Source: Aculops lycopersici (lineage: Eukaryota; Arthropoda; Arachnida; Trombidiformes; Eriophyidae). Taken from it: 64,000 bases of DNA. The stretch covers positions 9,075,800-9,139,799 of the forward strand of contig WNKI01000001.1 of the NCBI GenBank assembly GCA_015350385.1, read 5' to 3'. Position 1 is the stretch's first letter. Every line of letters starts with the position of its first letter. The translations under genes and the position numbers were made by a program. The notes below the pieces were generated by a model that searched no databases, had not been told where the DNA came from, and saw only the letters and a list, made by a program, of their open reading frames with translations. Shown one piece after another: positions 39,201-49,747 of the stretch.

Positions 39201-42200
39201 TGGCACTGGTGGCCACAAGCTCACCTGAGATGCTCGCACTGCATTACAGGTAAAGAGAAAAGTTGGCTTTGCAAGAAGTTTGCCGCTCGGACATACAAAC
39301 TGGCAGACGGGACCACCTGTGTGAGTTGGCTGGCCAAACGCACGCACAGGATACGTAAACAGGTGCTCGCTCGCTTGCTCGTTCAAACACACAGATTTAC
39401 ACTGCAAATAGTGTGCAAACAGAGACTGTATTATTCAACCTGCTGTTTCGCGTTGCCGACCCCCACTCACCTGTTGCCGCCCCCACTGCACGCAACTCGA
39501 TGCAGGCAAATCCAATAGCTCTTTGCTCGTCGCCAATGGGACGAGTTGAGAGCCACGCCAGACGGCCAGCCTGCTCGCACCTGTGAAATGTAAGCGGCCA
39601 GCTAGCAGCAACCTGTCGACTTCAGCTCGGCTCAACTCTGCCCGCTCGTTGTCACGTCTGCGCAACGCGCGCGCGCTCAACTCGTTCACCTGTTGCGCGC
39701 GCCGCCCGCTAGCTAGCTAGTTAGTTAGTTAGCTTGCCGCTCGTAACATTGGATGCTCGAAATCCATATCCTTAGATGGTTATGGACCCAGCGCGTCTCG
39801 TGCCCCGTTGTCTGAGAGTTGTATTTATATCCCGCGCGACTCTATGGACTTCCATACACGTTTAGCGCACAACTCGACAACGAGGACGCGATTTTCGAGT
39901 GTCGTCAGTGCAGTTCGTTGTCTTTGCTAAGGCTGTTGCTGAAGTTTTTGTTGTTGTTGTCTCAGAATGCTTGCCGCCCAACTTTTGCAATAACACAACT
40001 GGATTGTGAAATTTTGCGTAGGTGGTCACCTGGATGTGAGAGTTGCCGGTGAAAAGAGTGAGGGAAGAAAGAAAGTTGGCGGCACTTGCATCGTGTTGAC
40101 TTCCCATTGACGCCAAGTTGCTTGCTTAGCTCGCTTTCGGTAGTTGGCACAACAATTTGAAAATTCGACTTCCCAACTCTAGTCTGCGAGTTATCATCAA
40201 GTCAAAAGCAACACTAAAAACCAACACAGATTGTCGGCTCGAGATGCAGATATCTAGCGACTTTTGCGGCCGCCGCCGCCTCCTCACAATGCAACGCATA
40301 GCTTGATAGTAAGCATCGACCTAGGGGGCTGAAATCTAACCCAAAGAAACAAGCAAACGCGAACAAATGAACAGAGAGAAGCCCGAAATACTCGACTTGT
40401 GTGATCAGTTAGTCGGTTGGCTGGTTGGTTTGCATTGGTTGGCATCAGCCAACGACAACCAAACAGCTAACTAACTAAATAAAAAGCAGTGACTACTACT
40501 TACCTGGAAGTGAAGAATGATTGTCCATATTAGGCCCAGCGTTAGCTTCTGGTTTCCGTCGACTATATCCTCGGGCCTTATATTGACTAGCTTAACCTTG
40601 CGGAATTTGATATAGTTGAGTGCAATTTGGATGTTTTGAAGTTGGTGCACGCGCATCCTTCCCCTTTCACGAGGTAGGTTCTCGCCAGACAACATCTCGA
40701 GTAATGTGATGAGATTCTGGCCATCGCGTAGATCCTGGAACAAATCCGTCATTTGCTTGCCCCGCCGATTGAGATACTTGTTGATCCATTTCAAAAAGGT
40801 GCGCTTTTGAATGGCATCGCGCTCGTCTGAATCATATTAGTTCGTATCGATTGAGTTAGTGATGATCAAATTATAAGCCAAGTATGCAGCGACATTGGCA
40901 TTAGTGTTAGCAGCAACATGTGTCATTGATGGTAGCGCGCAGTTGGTTAGTAGATTCCGTTGTCATGTTAAATGGTAAAGTGTTAGTTTTTTTGTAGAGA
41001 GAGCGGGAGTTAGTCAATCTGTTAGTCGATGGTTTTTTAATGCTGTAGATTTAGTTAGTTAGTTCTTTTGGTTTCTAGATGACGCCAGCGTCAATGTCGA
41101 ACTCCGTGTTCGACATTGACGCTGAGTTCAAGTTTCCCCACCTCCAAGTGCCCAGAAAAAAACTAGCGGGTGGGCGTTTAGATGGATGACTAGCCATCTA
41201 ACAACACAAATGCAATGGCAACAGATTGTCGTCTGGCCGCCTTGACTCGAGAGCAGCTGGTTGAAAAATAATAAGAACGTTGGCTCCAAACGGAACAGGC
41301 TTGTTTGCAAGCTAGTGATGCAACCACCTGCGCCCTCTCGAGTCGTAGTGGCAAGTTAGGCGAAGGTGATAGTGGTAGATAGAGTGCTAGTGGTCAAAAG
41401 ATAACGGTAATCGTGTATCATTCGTAAAAGATTCGCACCTTTAGATTCTTTAAGACAGAGCTCGTATTGCATCAAACTCGAGTCGAGTGTTTTTAAAACC
41501 ACAGGATCCATCTCTCTTTTCCCCTCTCTGATCTGAGGTCCGGTTGTATTAATTGTAATGCTAATAGTAATAATTGAGTTAATTGGTTTTGCCGTGACTT
41601 GTATTGTTATGGTGTTTATATTATAAAGCTAATATGGTGACTTTGATAATAACTATTGTGCAGCTCTTTGGTTGTAACAATCATAGTATCCGTGAGGTCC
41701 CCTTAAGTTTTGGTTGGTATCGTTGTTGTTGTGCTGAAAGTGTGTCAAGTTATCAATCAGTTTGAGACATTGTAAATAAAATAAATTTCTCTTTCTTTCT
41801 CTATGTCACAAATAGTACCTCGACAGAAGATCCAAGGTTCCTATCTGGATTCTAATGAGTGACTATGTATTTGAACTTTGGCAGCTCTATCTGTCCTATC
41901 GACCGAGTCATAAAAGTCTGGTCGGAATATAACTTGATTCTAATGGGATTATCTTAAGCGGTGTCGAAATATGCGGCACTTTGCCTCACATCTGGCCGTC
42001 GATGGCGGTGTTGATGATGGTGATGATGATGATGATGATTAGAGAGCTTGATTGCAATAACATCACTATTGTCGTTGCCGTCGTCGTGAGGTAAATTTCT
42101 CATCCAATGGACTTGGTCTTTGTATTGTCGTCACCATGCGGAACAAAATGGGGGGCCTGGCAATATGGGCAACAACAACTACCTGCGCTATGTAATATTT

Positions 42201-45200
42201 ATGTTGTAGCGCCAACAACTAGAACGACAACAACCGGCCGTTGCAAAGCCTCTCGTCTCTCGTCAGCTCCAATGGAAGCTTGTAAACCTTGATAATTTTT
42301 GGTGACTATAGCAGCAATAAATCCCTATGGCTTGATATGAACCGACATCAACAACAATAATTTCAGCACGCCGCCCGGAGCGATGGCGACATTTTCACTG
42401 AAGCAAGCGGTGGAAGTAGTAACAACAACAACAACAAGTGGCTATAGTGATGATAATATTATATACACACAGACACGAGACAAACGCACTCTTTGGTCAG
42501 AATTGGGATTTTACACACACAGTCCCATTCACGTTTCACTCCTATCCCATTCCATTCGCATTGTAAACAGAAAAATACACGCAGATTTGAGATTTGCCCA
42601 ATGAGTTCACTAATGGGAGTCACATTGTGTTCTGCTGCCCACCACAAACACCGGCGCTAGTTGATGTATGCAGATTTAGTGCGCCTGTCACTGTGCTATC
42701 TCTGTTAGCAAAGGCGTCCACATTGTTGGCACATGTTGTTGGTGTTGCTGCTCCCACTCTAGCTTACCACTACCTGCCTCCAAAACTCAAACACCTCATA
42801 AGAGCTAGTAGTAGTGCTAATAACGCCACCATTGCCACCACCACCAAGCAGCTGATTGCATGCAAACTACCTAACAGGTAAGTGGCTCATCTTTCACTTG
42901 GATTGCCAAACTCCACTTGCTAGACTGTTTTGCACACGACGACGAGTGGGTCTCGGTAGCTGATCATCCATCGAGCCTCACTCACTCATTGACTCAACAA
43001 GAAAGCAGGCATCGAGTGAGGTAGCGACTACTCGATGAGTCCTGTCTAGATGGGCACCTGTTGGCTCGATCAATTTTGCACTCAACAGCAACCACCACAC
43101 GCAAGACACTGATGAGTAATTTGACTTGCCAATGTTTGCCCTCCGATCAACTTTGTTGTCGCTCACTTGAGTGGCAGCCGCTTGTTGGTGGTTCTGCTAC
43201 TGAATTTGCCTCCACCTTGACTAGAGACACAATGAAACTGCACCATTACGAGGTTTCCCCTGGAACTTGGCCTCAGGTAGCTCCTGATGGGCGTCGACGT
43301 CGTCGTTGCTGCCGCTGTAACTAGGCTTGCTAGTCGTGGTAGTTGTGTTGTGGCGTTGCCATGAAACACAAGTGAGCATTCGTTCCCCTGGGCGACAAGA
43401 GCAAGTGTGAAAGCCAAAGAGGGAGAGAGGAAAAGTAGAAAATATTGTCGGATGTCGTTGCGTTGTGCAACGACATCCGATGGCGACGCGTCGCCATCGG
43501 AAAAGGTAAACAAACTTTGAACTTTGTGCATCTTGATTTTCAGTCAATCTACTGCGAGAGACAGGTTCTTCGTTTACCACGTGCGCACGACACACCCACT
43601 CGCTTACTGATTTGCGACCCGCAGCGGTTGGTTGAATATGTTACCTCACGCGACTGAGTTTAACCGCGCTCGCTGCGAGGGCGTGAGTTCGATCGGATGC
43701 ACGCACACAAACACTAAACGTCTTGTGTGGCACGGGAGCTCTGAGCGAGCAAGTGATTAGAAGCGACAGGTGACTTGTATGCAAATTTTGCCGAGCTCAC
43801 TAACTTTTCTCTAATTTTTCTCAAAGGCGAAAAACAAAAGCTCAATCAATCAAAATGTGGAACAAATGAAACATGAAAAACATAACAAACTAAAACTTAC
43901 CTGCAATCCAGATGACTATTTGATCGTAGCGGTCTAATGCCCTTAAGCTAAGTGGTCTACCTCGACTCCTGTACCATTGTTCAAATAAACGCTGATTAAA
44001 CTCCATGCGCCTCGAAAGATGGTGATAGGTTAGTTGTTCATGGTACCAAGACTTGAAGGTTCTCAATGCTAGATGAAACTTTTCCCTCGCGTACCTTTTG
44101 GCGTATAGGGCAAATACTGAACTAGTTGATAGAGATCGACTCAAAGGATTGTAATGGAAGAGGGGGAAATTTTGAAAGAATTGACGATTTCGTTTCCGTC
44201 TCCTGTTGCTTGTTGTGGCTTGTAGCGTTGATTGACTTTCAATGTTGCTTCTATGTTGATCTCTGTGAAACAATCTATCATAATCAATGTGATTGAAATC
44301 GACACAAGAATTATAACCACTAGCACCACCATACGACGATATCAAAGTGGGACTATGGAGAGGCGAAGTTATTGTTGCTGTTGATGTTGCTCTAGGTAAA
44401 TCTGTTGAGCTGGTGCTCAATAAAATTGGCGGCGTCCTGACAAAACTCGCGGCAGTTGGCGATATGGAAGTTCGTTGGGCGCTTGAGGGTCGCCTATCGA
44501 ATTTATGATGATTGCTATTATGATTATTTTGACTATGAGGAGGATGAGCAAACTGCGATGTTGACTGGTGGTGGTGGCTGCTGCTGCCGCTAGTGGCCAA
44601 CGACGATGATTGAGCCACCGAGCTAAGGCCACTTGTTGCCGTCGATCTGTCGCCGCTTACAATGCCACTTGTCGCCGAAATCGGCGTTGTAGTTCGTGGC
44701 AGCCGCTGTGACGACGAGCTTAGCAGAGTTCTCGTTGCTGTTGGTGCTTTTGATTTGTCTTTTAGGCTTGAATCTGGCTTCTTCGGTTGCTTGTGTTGAT
44801 GTTGATTAATGGTCGCTATTGTGACATTAGACTTTGCTCTTTGGAGATCCCTCCTGCTCCTCCTTCCATCCCCAATTCCATCAACTGAATCCGAATCAAT
44901 CGGCTCGCTGGGCTCGCCGTCGCCATCGTCCAATGGCGCCGAGGCAAGCGAATCCACATCCTCGATATCATTGTCGCTGCGCTTTCTATCACCACTTTCG
45001 CTAACCCCGTCCTCATCGAAGTCTATGGTGCGAATTGGTCTCGCCGTCCGAATAGCACTTCCACTGTCGTTTTCGTAGTCCTCGTCCTCTGCAGCGTAGC
45101 TATAGCCAACAATATCATCGTCATCCTCGTTGTCATCGTCGTCGTCGTCAAAACTATCATTGTAAACTGAAGCCTGCGAGTGCAAATGGCGCCGCCGTTG

Positions 45201-45500
45201 GTGTTGTTGCTGCTTCAGTTGCATATGTCGATGCTGTTTTTGTTGTTGCAGTTGTTGTTGTTGTTGTTGTTGCTGCTTAATGTCCTGGCTTCTATTACCT
45301 AACCTCGATTCGGATTCATCCTCGCCACCACTGACACTTGTTGCAGTGCCTCGCGGGCCCAACGAATCGGCGCGCGGCGAGCGAGCGCGTCTTCGTTGCT
45401 CTTTTCGGTCGCGAGTCTCATCAGTCCCAACCTGCGATCGGCTTCGTAGATTTGTCGAACTTGTTGCTGCTGCTGCATGTCGCGGCCTTCGAGGCTGCAT
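32999..45500 (-). CDS. shot: spectraplakin (shot/MACF family), spliced gene, reduced form
   Basis: Minus-strand gene whose exons I place at 45500-43901, 40826-40504, 37496-33707, 33499-33366 and 33238-32999. Splice sites are canonical and all phases match, giving about 2,028 codons. Domains in order: basic/low-complexity N terminus; CH1; CH2; a plakin-type spectrin repeat ([20 protein letters not shown]); three tandem 116-residue coiled units; several spectrin repeats; two EF-hands ([16 protein letters not shown]); GAS2; an SRPASRP tail. Spectraplakins cross-link F-actin and microtubules. No SH3 and no plakin repeats are seen, and the family is normally over 5,000 residues, so this is a strongly shortened member. 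An alternative 5' exon (37709-38146) would give a CH2-only product. Introns of 2.4 and 3.1 kb separate the 5' exons. Confidence 0.85.
33366..33499 (-). CDS. shot: spectraplakin exon, second half of GAS2 domain
   Basis: Flanked by acceptor GAGCAG|CAAAGG and donor ACCAAG|GTTCG. Codes for [20 protein letters not shown] and the following basic segment, the conserved end of the GAS2 microtubule-binding domain. It joins in phase with both neighbours. Confidence 0.85.
33707..37496 (-). CDS. shot: spectraplakin main exon: CH2, rod, EF-hands, first half of GAS2
   Basis: A single 3,790-bp exon from acceptor TGTAG|CTCGAGG to donor AGAG|GTAAGT. It starts [19 protein letters not shown] and contains the full CH2 ([32 protein letters not shown]), one plakin-type repeat (about 37150-36820), the 348-bp triplicate (about 36350-35300), spectrin repeats with Trp anchors ([43 protein letters not shown]), a Ser/Thr-rich linker, the EF-hand pair (about 33940-34150) and [19 protein letters not shown] of GAS2. 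The whole rod without introns is remarkable for this family. Confidence 0.9.
35290..36350 (-). repeat. three tandem 348-bp coding repeats in the spectraplakin rod
   Basis: The same codons (ERRIDNM/ERRIDTM) recur with the shared word starting at 36302, 35954 and 35606, exactly 348 bp (116 codons) apart. Each copy reads [31 protein letters not shown] and KAARR in the same order. The third copy drifts at its end into a normal spectrin repeat. Confidence 0.93.
37709..38146 (-). CDS. shot: alternative first exon of spectraplakin (CH2-only isoform)
   Basis: ATG at 38146, 146 codons, ending GAG AAG|GTTAGC at a phase-0 donor that joins the CH2 exon at 37496 in frame. The sequence is Ser/Thr/Lys-rich and disordered ([17 protein letters not shown], then [14 protein letters not shown]). 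It lies between the CH1 and CH2 exons, so transcripts from here would lack CH1. Drosophila shot has comparable internal promoters giving a form with half an actin-binding domain. The donor is GTTAGC, slightly weak. Confidence 0.7.
38147..40503 (-). other. spectraplakin intron with alternative upstream region
   Basis: Non-coding. Contains short CT arrays (38477-38490, 38942-38955), a GTT-rich stretch (about 39055-39115), a GCTA/GTTA repeat (39708-39733) and probable promoter DNA for the 38146 exon. Many open frames exist on both strands but none has family content. Confidence 0.6.
40504..40826 (-). CDS. shot: spectraplakin CH1 exon
   Basis: Acceptor ATTCAG|ACGAGC, donor TTCCAG|GTAAGT. Encodes [60 protein letters not shown] and [14 protein letters not shown]: a complete calponin-homology 1 domain with the standard actin-binding helices. 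It starts in phase 1, which fits the donor at 43901, and ends in phase 0, which fits the CH2 exon. Confidence 0.93.
41086..41124. repeat. perfect hairpin, 17-bp stem, 5-base loop
   Basis: CAGCGTCAATGTCGAAC (41086-41102), loop TCCGT, GTTCGACATTGACGCTG (41108-41124). No mismatch in the stem. Confidence 0.95.
43448..43500. repeat. two adjoining perfect palindromes
   Basis: First: TCGGATGTCGTTGC (43448-43461), loop GTTGT, GCAACGACATCCGA (43467-43480). Second: CCGATGGCGACG followed directly by its exact complement (43477-43500), a 24-bp palindrome with no loop. They share CCGA. Confidence 0.95.
43901..45500 (-). CDS. shot: spectraplakin long first coding exon (N-terminal extension)
   Basis: ATG at 45500 ([15 protein letters not shown]), 533 codons, ending ATT GCA G|GTAAGT in phase 1, which joins the CH1 exon as IWIADERDAIQ. 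The region is mostly disordered: Arg-rich start, a poly-Gln run encoded by CAA/CAG codons (about 45230-45290), an acidic [11 protein letters not shown] stretch, Ser/Thr-rich blocks, then a more ordered end ([40 protein letters not shown]). A long N-terminal extension before CH1 is variable among spectraplakin isoforms. More 5' UTR exons may lie upstream. Confidence 0.75.
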
Positions 45501-46127
45501 TCTATTTCGATAAAATCTTAGACCGAGTATAGTTCTATTTGTATAATTGTAATTGACAACATGATCTATCGAAAAGTTTTTGCTGACCTCTCTGTTACTT
45601 CAAGCCGTTTGATCATCTAGAATCTTGTACACTTCACTTTGCCTCAATTGTAAATCGAAACTCAATCAACTTGATGTGTAGTGTTGAAACTTGAATAACC
45701 CACTAGATAAACTGACCCAATTAACTGGCCAATCAAACTACTCAACTCTCCACGAACTTGCTGACAACTCGACTACCACGCTGATTGGCTGTCATCGCTC
45801 TTCGATGGCTTTGTAAATATGAAAATGGGTAAATGTAACACACCCAAACACAGTATTGGTATTCACAATCAAATTAAGTGACTAACTACTCCAGTTAAGC
45901 GCAATAAAACTAAACGACCATTCACACAATTCGCGCTCTCAATTGGTCCGCAATTTGATTGCTCTTACCTGCGCGCTTCTGCTGCCTCATGTCCAGCTAA
46001 GCAGTCTGTCGTGAGCCGCTCGCGCCACGCCCACAACATAACACTCCAACTAGCTCTCTGGCTGACTGGCTAGTTTGCTGCCTAGAGTGTTTATCTTCTG
46101 GCGATATTTTTCTAAATGGGGAGAAGA

Positions 46128-46163
<36 letters not shown>

Positions 46164-47823
46164 CAGAGACAGAGACAGAGACAGAGACAGAGAAGATACA
46201 GTGCGAGCGATTCAAAACGAGCTTGCTATAAAGTAGCGAGCTAGCGATTCGATGGTCGGCTGACTTCAAAGAGGGTAGCAGCAGCAACAACAACAACAAC
46301 TTTTAACCTGCTGTTCTCTCTTTCCAATTGTCTACCAACATAAGCTTACATATAGAGGACAGCGCCAACAACAACGACAACAGCAACAATTCTATTACTT
46401 ACTCGACGCTTGACTAAACGCCGTGGTTGCAAGTAAAATATTGATAATTAACATCTGCCTATCCGGACTTGCGCTAGCAATAGTAGGCAACGTTATCAGC
46501 GAGCGACAAGTGTTACCTGCGCGTCTGTTGTGTTTTACAATACAACGTCGGGCTAATATTTTGCGCTTGCTCTCATAAATTGCAGCAACAACAAATGGAT
46601 GGCTCGCAACTACAACACGACAACTATGAAGTCCAACAACAGGTAGCCTTGATGGTGTTGAGCGTCAGACTCAATTCAATCTATTTCAGCTGACAATGTG
46701 AATTTTCAATTGGATAGCTAGCAGACTGGATACCCACCGCATGCCAAGGCATTGAAACTTGGAGTTCCTCCTGCATTTCACTTGTCAGCTAACTGAATAA
46801 CTAACCGGCCGGCCGGCAGGTTGAGTGAGAAGAAACAAGTGGCCACGCGCTCCAGGTGCTCCCATTGGAATTGTTTAGTTACTCGCTCCCTCGCTTGCTT
46901 GCACGAGCTGCTGATATCCAAGAGGGATTCGAGCTAAAGTGAAAACTACTACTTGAGGCTTGGAATGCACGATGAAAAATCGTGTTTAGCCAACTAACCT
47001 TCTCTCCGAGTCTAGACTGGTGATACGAAAACGACTACAGCTCACCCATCGATCGTGAAAATCTAGAATGCCAACGATAACAATGAAACCAAAATGAGCT
47101 CATGTTTCTAGTTTGTTGATAGTTTTATCCGCGGTTGTCCTCGCCGGAAGCAAGCCACTTGATTGATGCCAGTCTTTTATGCTTAACTCGTTAGTCTCTC
47201 ATTTAGGTTGCGAAATCAACATTATTTTGATCGATTCCTTTGGGCAACGCCCTCAAGTCAACATCCGGTCCCTGCAAGTTCGCACAGGTCTACCTCATAC
47301 CTGTACCCCATCAAAAATGAAGTTATTGACTGAGCGCCAATCATGTGAACAGGTGTGCAGCGATGTCAAGGTCGATCTAGTTCCGTATCAGTTAGCTTCG
47401 ATTCCGTGTATCTTTACAGCGTCAAAACTACTCAAAACAACATAACATCCGATAATTGAGTCTCAATCAGGAGTCTGAAAGAATAGAATGAATTTATTCG
47501 GTTGTTTGATTGGCACAATGACTTCAGATAATAGATTCGTAACGCAGAGTCAACTTTGGAGATCTATGGCATATTTTTTGCAGCAAACTGTAGCTGTTGA
47601 GCGAATGCAGCCGCTGTCATTTGCACACGTTTATGTGGCGCAACTTGGATTTCAAACAACAGAATATCCGCTTATTTCCAAGAGCTCTACTTGGATTTGT
47701 ATCAATAATATCTTTTTAGATCGTCTATTTTAACACCATTCTATTGGTTCCACCATCTATACATGTTCTAATTGTTGAATCCATAGTCAAATTGGACTGT
47801 CTACAAACCACCCTCGTCTCAAC
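45501..47823. other. intergenic, spectraplakin 5' region
   Basis: 2.3 kb without a supported gene. Contains a GA/ACAGAG microsatellite (46121-46195), CAA-rich patches (about 46280-46390, 46584-46640) and presumably promoter and UTR exons of the spectraplakin gene. Plus-strand frames at 47179-47733 have no recognisable content. Confidence 0.5.
46121..46195 (+). repeat. (GA)n then (ACAGAG)n microsatellite
   Basis: GA dinucleotides for about 25 bases, then eight near-perfect GACAGA hexamer units. Confidence 0.95.
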
Positions 47824-49725
47824 ATGGACAAGAAGGTATCTATACGAAGAAAACAAATTGAGGAGGCGACGGTTATGATGAACCTGAATGCCGACCTACA
47901 GCTCGATTGGAAGTTTCTTATATATGATAATATTGGGCAAGGAATCATTGCCCCTCTATTCACAATAGAAGATTTGGAAAATTTGAATATCACATCTCAC
48001 ATGCACATCAATAAGGCAAGAGATCAAGTTCCAGATGTCTCGGCTATCTATTTCGTCCTACCCTCAGAGGAAAATATTGATCGTATTTGCAAAGATCTAA
48101 CAAACCACATTTATGATTCATACTATTTCAATTTCATATCACCAATCTCAAGGTCAAAACTAGAAGACATTGCCGATGCCGCCTTATTATCCGACTCAGC
48201 TATGAATGTTAAGAAAGTCTACGACCAATACCTCAACTTCATTGCATTGGAGGATGACTTGTTCATCCTCAAAGAGAGTGACAAGGATCTAATCTCTTTT
48301 TATGCTATGAACCGCAGTGATGCCACCGATTCTGAGATTTCCACTGTAATTGATCATGTTGTCGAGGGGTTGTTCTCGGTATTGGTCACGTTGAATACAA
48401 TTCCCATCATAAGGTGTCCAGAGGGTGGGCCGGCCAAGTTTGTTGCAGAGAAGCTAAACAAAAAGATTAGAGATACGCTGAGAGATAGTAGGAATAATTT
48501 ATTCGAAAACAAGGATTCGAAGTCAGGTTCAAATGCACTGAGTCTTTCAATACAACGGCCTCTGCTCTGCTTGATGGACAGAAGTATTGACATGAGCACC
48601 CCATTGCATCACACGTGGACTTACCAAGCTCTAATTCATGATTTGTTAGATACAGAACTCAACAAAGTTACTATTGTTGACAACGATGGCAAGAGCAGAT
48701 CGAAGCCTCAGGTGTTTGATCTAAACCCAAATGATAGATTTTGGCACGAACAGCGAGGTAATCCATTCCCATCGGTTGCAGATGCAGTTCAACGTGAACT
48801 CGATGATTACAAGAGACGCGAGAACGAAGTCAAAAATCCAATAGATCTGAACTCCCCACTTGAAACCGATAGTTCAGATGGAGGCGCCAAGATAGCTGAA
48901 ACCACGGCTAAGCTTACAAATACAATGAGTTCATTGCAAGAGTTATTAGAAAACAAGAGAGTTATCGGCAATCACACCACCATTGCTCACGCTGTTCTAG
49001 ATCAAATTAAGGCTAGGAAATTGGACAACTTTTTTGAGATTGAGGAGAAAATTATGAACAGAAATCTGATTGATAGGGTGACTTTGGATGACATGATTGC
49101 AAATCCAGATTATGGAGAGCCCAGCGACAAATATCGTCTGTTCCTCATATCATATATTTGTGATAACCCTAACCTGACGGATGAGGAGGCTGAGAAGTAT
49201 GTCAAGATCTTAGAAAGTTTAGGCTGTAAAAGAACTGCATATGAGTACATCAAACGGTGGAAGACAATTTCGAAAAGCAATGTCACTAGTCTACAAACAA
49301 ATCTTCAATCTAGTGGGGGTGTACTCAGAACGGCCGGTATGTTTCAGAAGCTCATGTCTCAAGGCTCGCAATTTGTCATGGAGGGTGTCAAAAATTTAGT
49401 CTTAAAAGAGCACCATTTACCTATCACCAAGATCGTCAACGGCCTCATGGATTGCAGCTCAAAGGTTAGTCAAGAAGCTCAAGATTATGTTTATCTGGAT
49501 CCAAAGGCGACTCAAGATCGTGATGCACCAAGGAAACGAACATTCCAAGATGCAATTGTATTTGTTATCGGTGGTGGCAATTATATAGAATATCAAAATT
49601 TAGTCGACTACTCTAGATCCAAGGCTCGGAGTGCAGCGGGAAATTCTAGCATAAGACACGTGACATACGGTTGTACAGAGTTGATGAATGCAACTCAATT
49701 CTTAAGACAATTAGAGAAACTTTAA
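47824..49725 (+). CDS. SCFD1: SLY1, Sec1/Munc18 protein of ER-Golgi fusion
   Basis: 633 residues, single exon. Family blocks: WKFLIYDNIGQGIIAPLFTI near the N terminus, AIYFVLPSEENIDRICKDL, RPLLCLMDRSIDMSTPLHHT, HTWTYQALIHDLLD, NDRFWHEQRGNPFPSVADAV, and the C-terminal FVIGGGNYIEYQNLVDYSR and TYGCTELMNATQFLRQL. These are characteristic of SLY1/SCFD1, which binds syntaxin 5/18 and supports SNARE assembly between ER and Golgi. Length matches the family (about 640). Its stop is only 22 bp from the stop of VPS26 on the other strand, so the 3' UTRs must overlap. Confidence 0.96.
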   Translation: MDKKVSIRRKQIEEATVMMNLNADLQLDWKFLIYDNIGQGIIAPLFTIEDLENLNITSHMHINKARDQVPDVSAIYFVLPSEENIDRICKDLTNHIYDSYYFNFISPISRSKLEDIADAALLSDSAMNVKKVYDQYLNFIALEDDLFILKESDKDLISFYAMNRSDATDSEISTVIDHVVEGLFSVLVTLNTIPIIRCPEGGPAKFVAEKLNKKIRDTLRDSRNNLFENKDSKSGSNALSLSIQRPLLCLMDRSIDMSTPLHHTWTYQALIHDLLDTELNKVTIVDNDGKSRSKPQVFDLNPNDRFWHEQRGNPFPSVADAVQRELDDYKRRENEVKNPIDLNSPLETDSSDGGAKIAETTAKLTNTMSSLQELLENKRVIGNHTTIAHAVLDQIKARKLDNFFEIEEKIMNRNLIDRVTLDDMIANPDYGEPSDKYRLFLISYICDNPNLTDEEAEKYVKILESLGCKRTAYEYIKRWKTISKSNVTSLQTNLQSSGGVLRTAGMFQKLMSQGSQFVMEGVKNLVLKEHHLPITKIVNGLMDCSSKVSQEAQDYVYLDPKATQDRDAPRKRTFQDAIVFVIGGGNYIEYQNLVDYSRSKARSAAGNSSIRHVTYGCTELMNATQFLRQLEKL

Positions 49726-49747
49726 TCTTGATTGATAAGTTGTTGGG

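Larger units (their letters stand above)
40827..43900 (-). other. spectraplakin intron, 3.1 kb, with two hairpin loci
   Basis: No exon supported. Holds perfect inverted repeats at 41086-41124 and 43448-43500, a GAT microsatellite (about 42012-42040) and CAA/ACA-rich patches (about 42418-42440). Other open frames look like chance. Confidence 0.6.

Noticed and set aside
38984..39253. Leucine-rich ORF in the spectraplakin intron, looks membrane-like
   Set aside because: Produced by a GTT/TTG microsatellite; the frame has no independent support.
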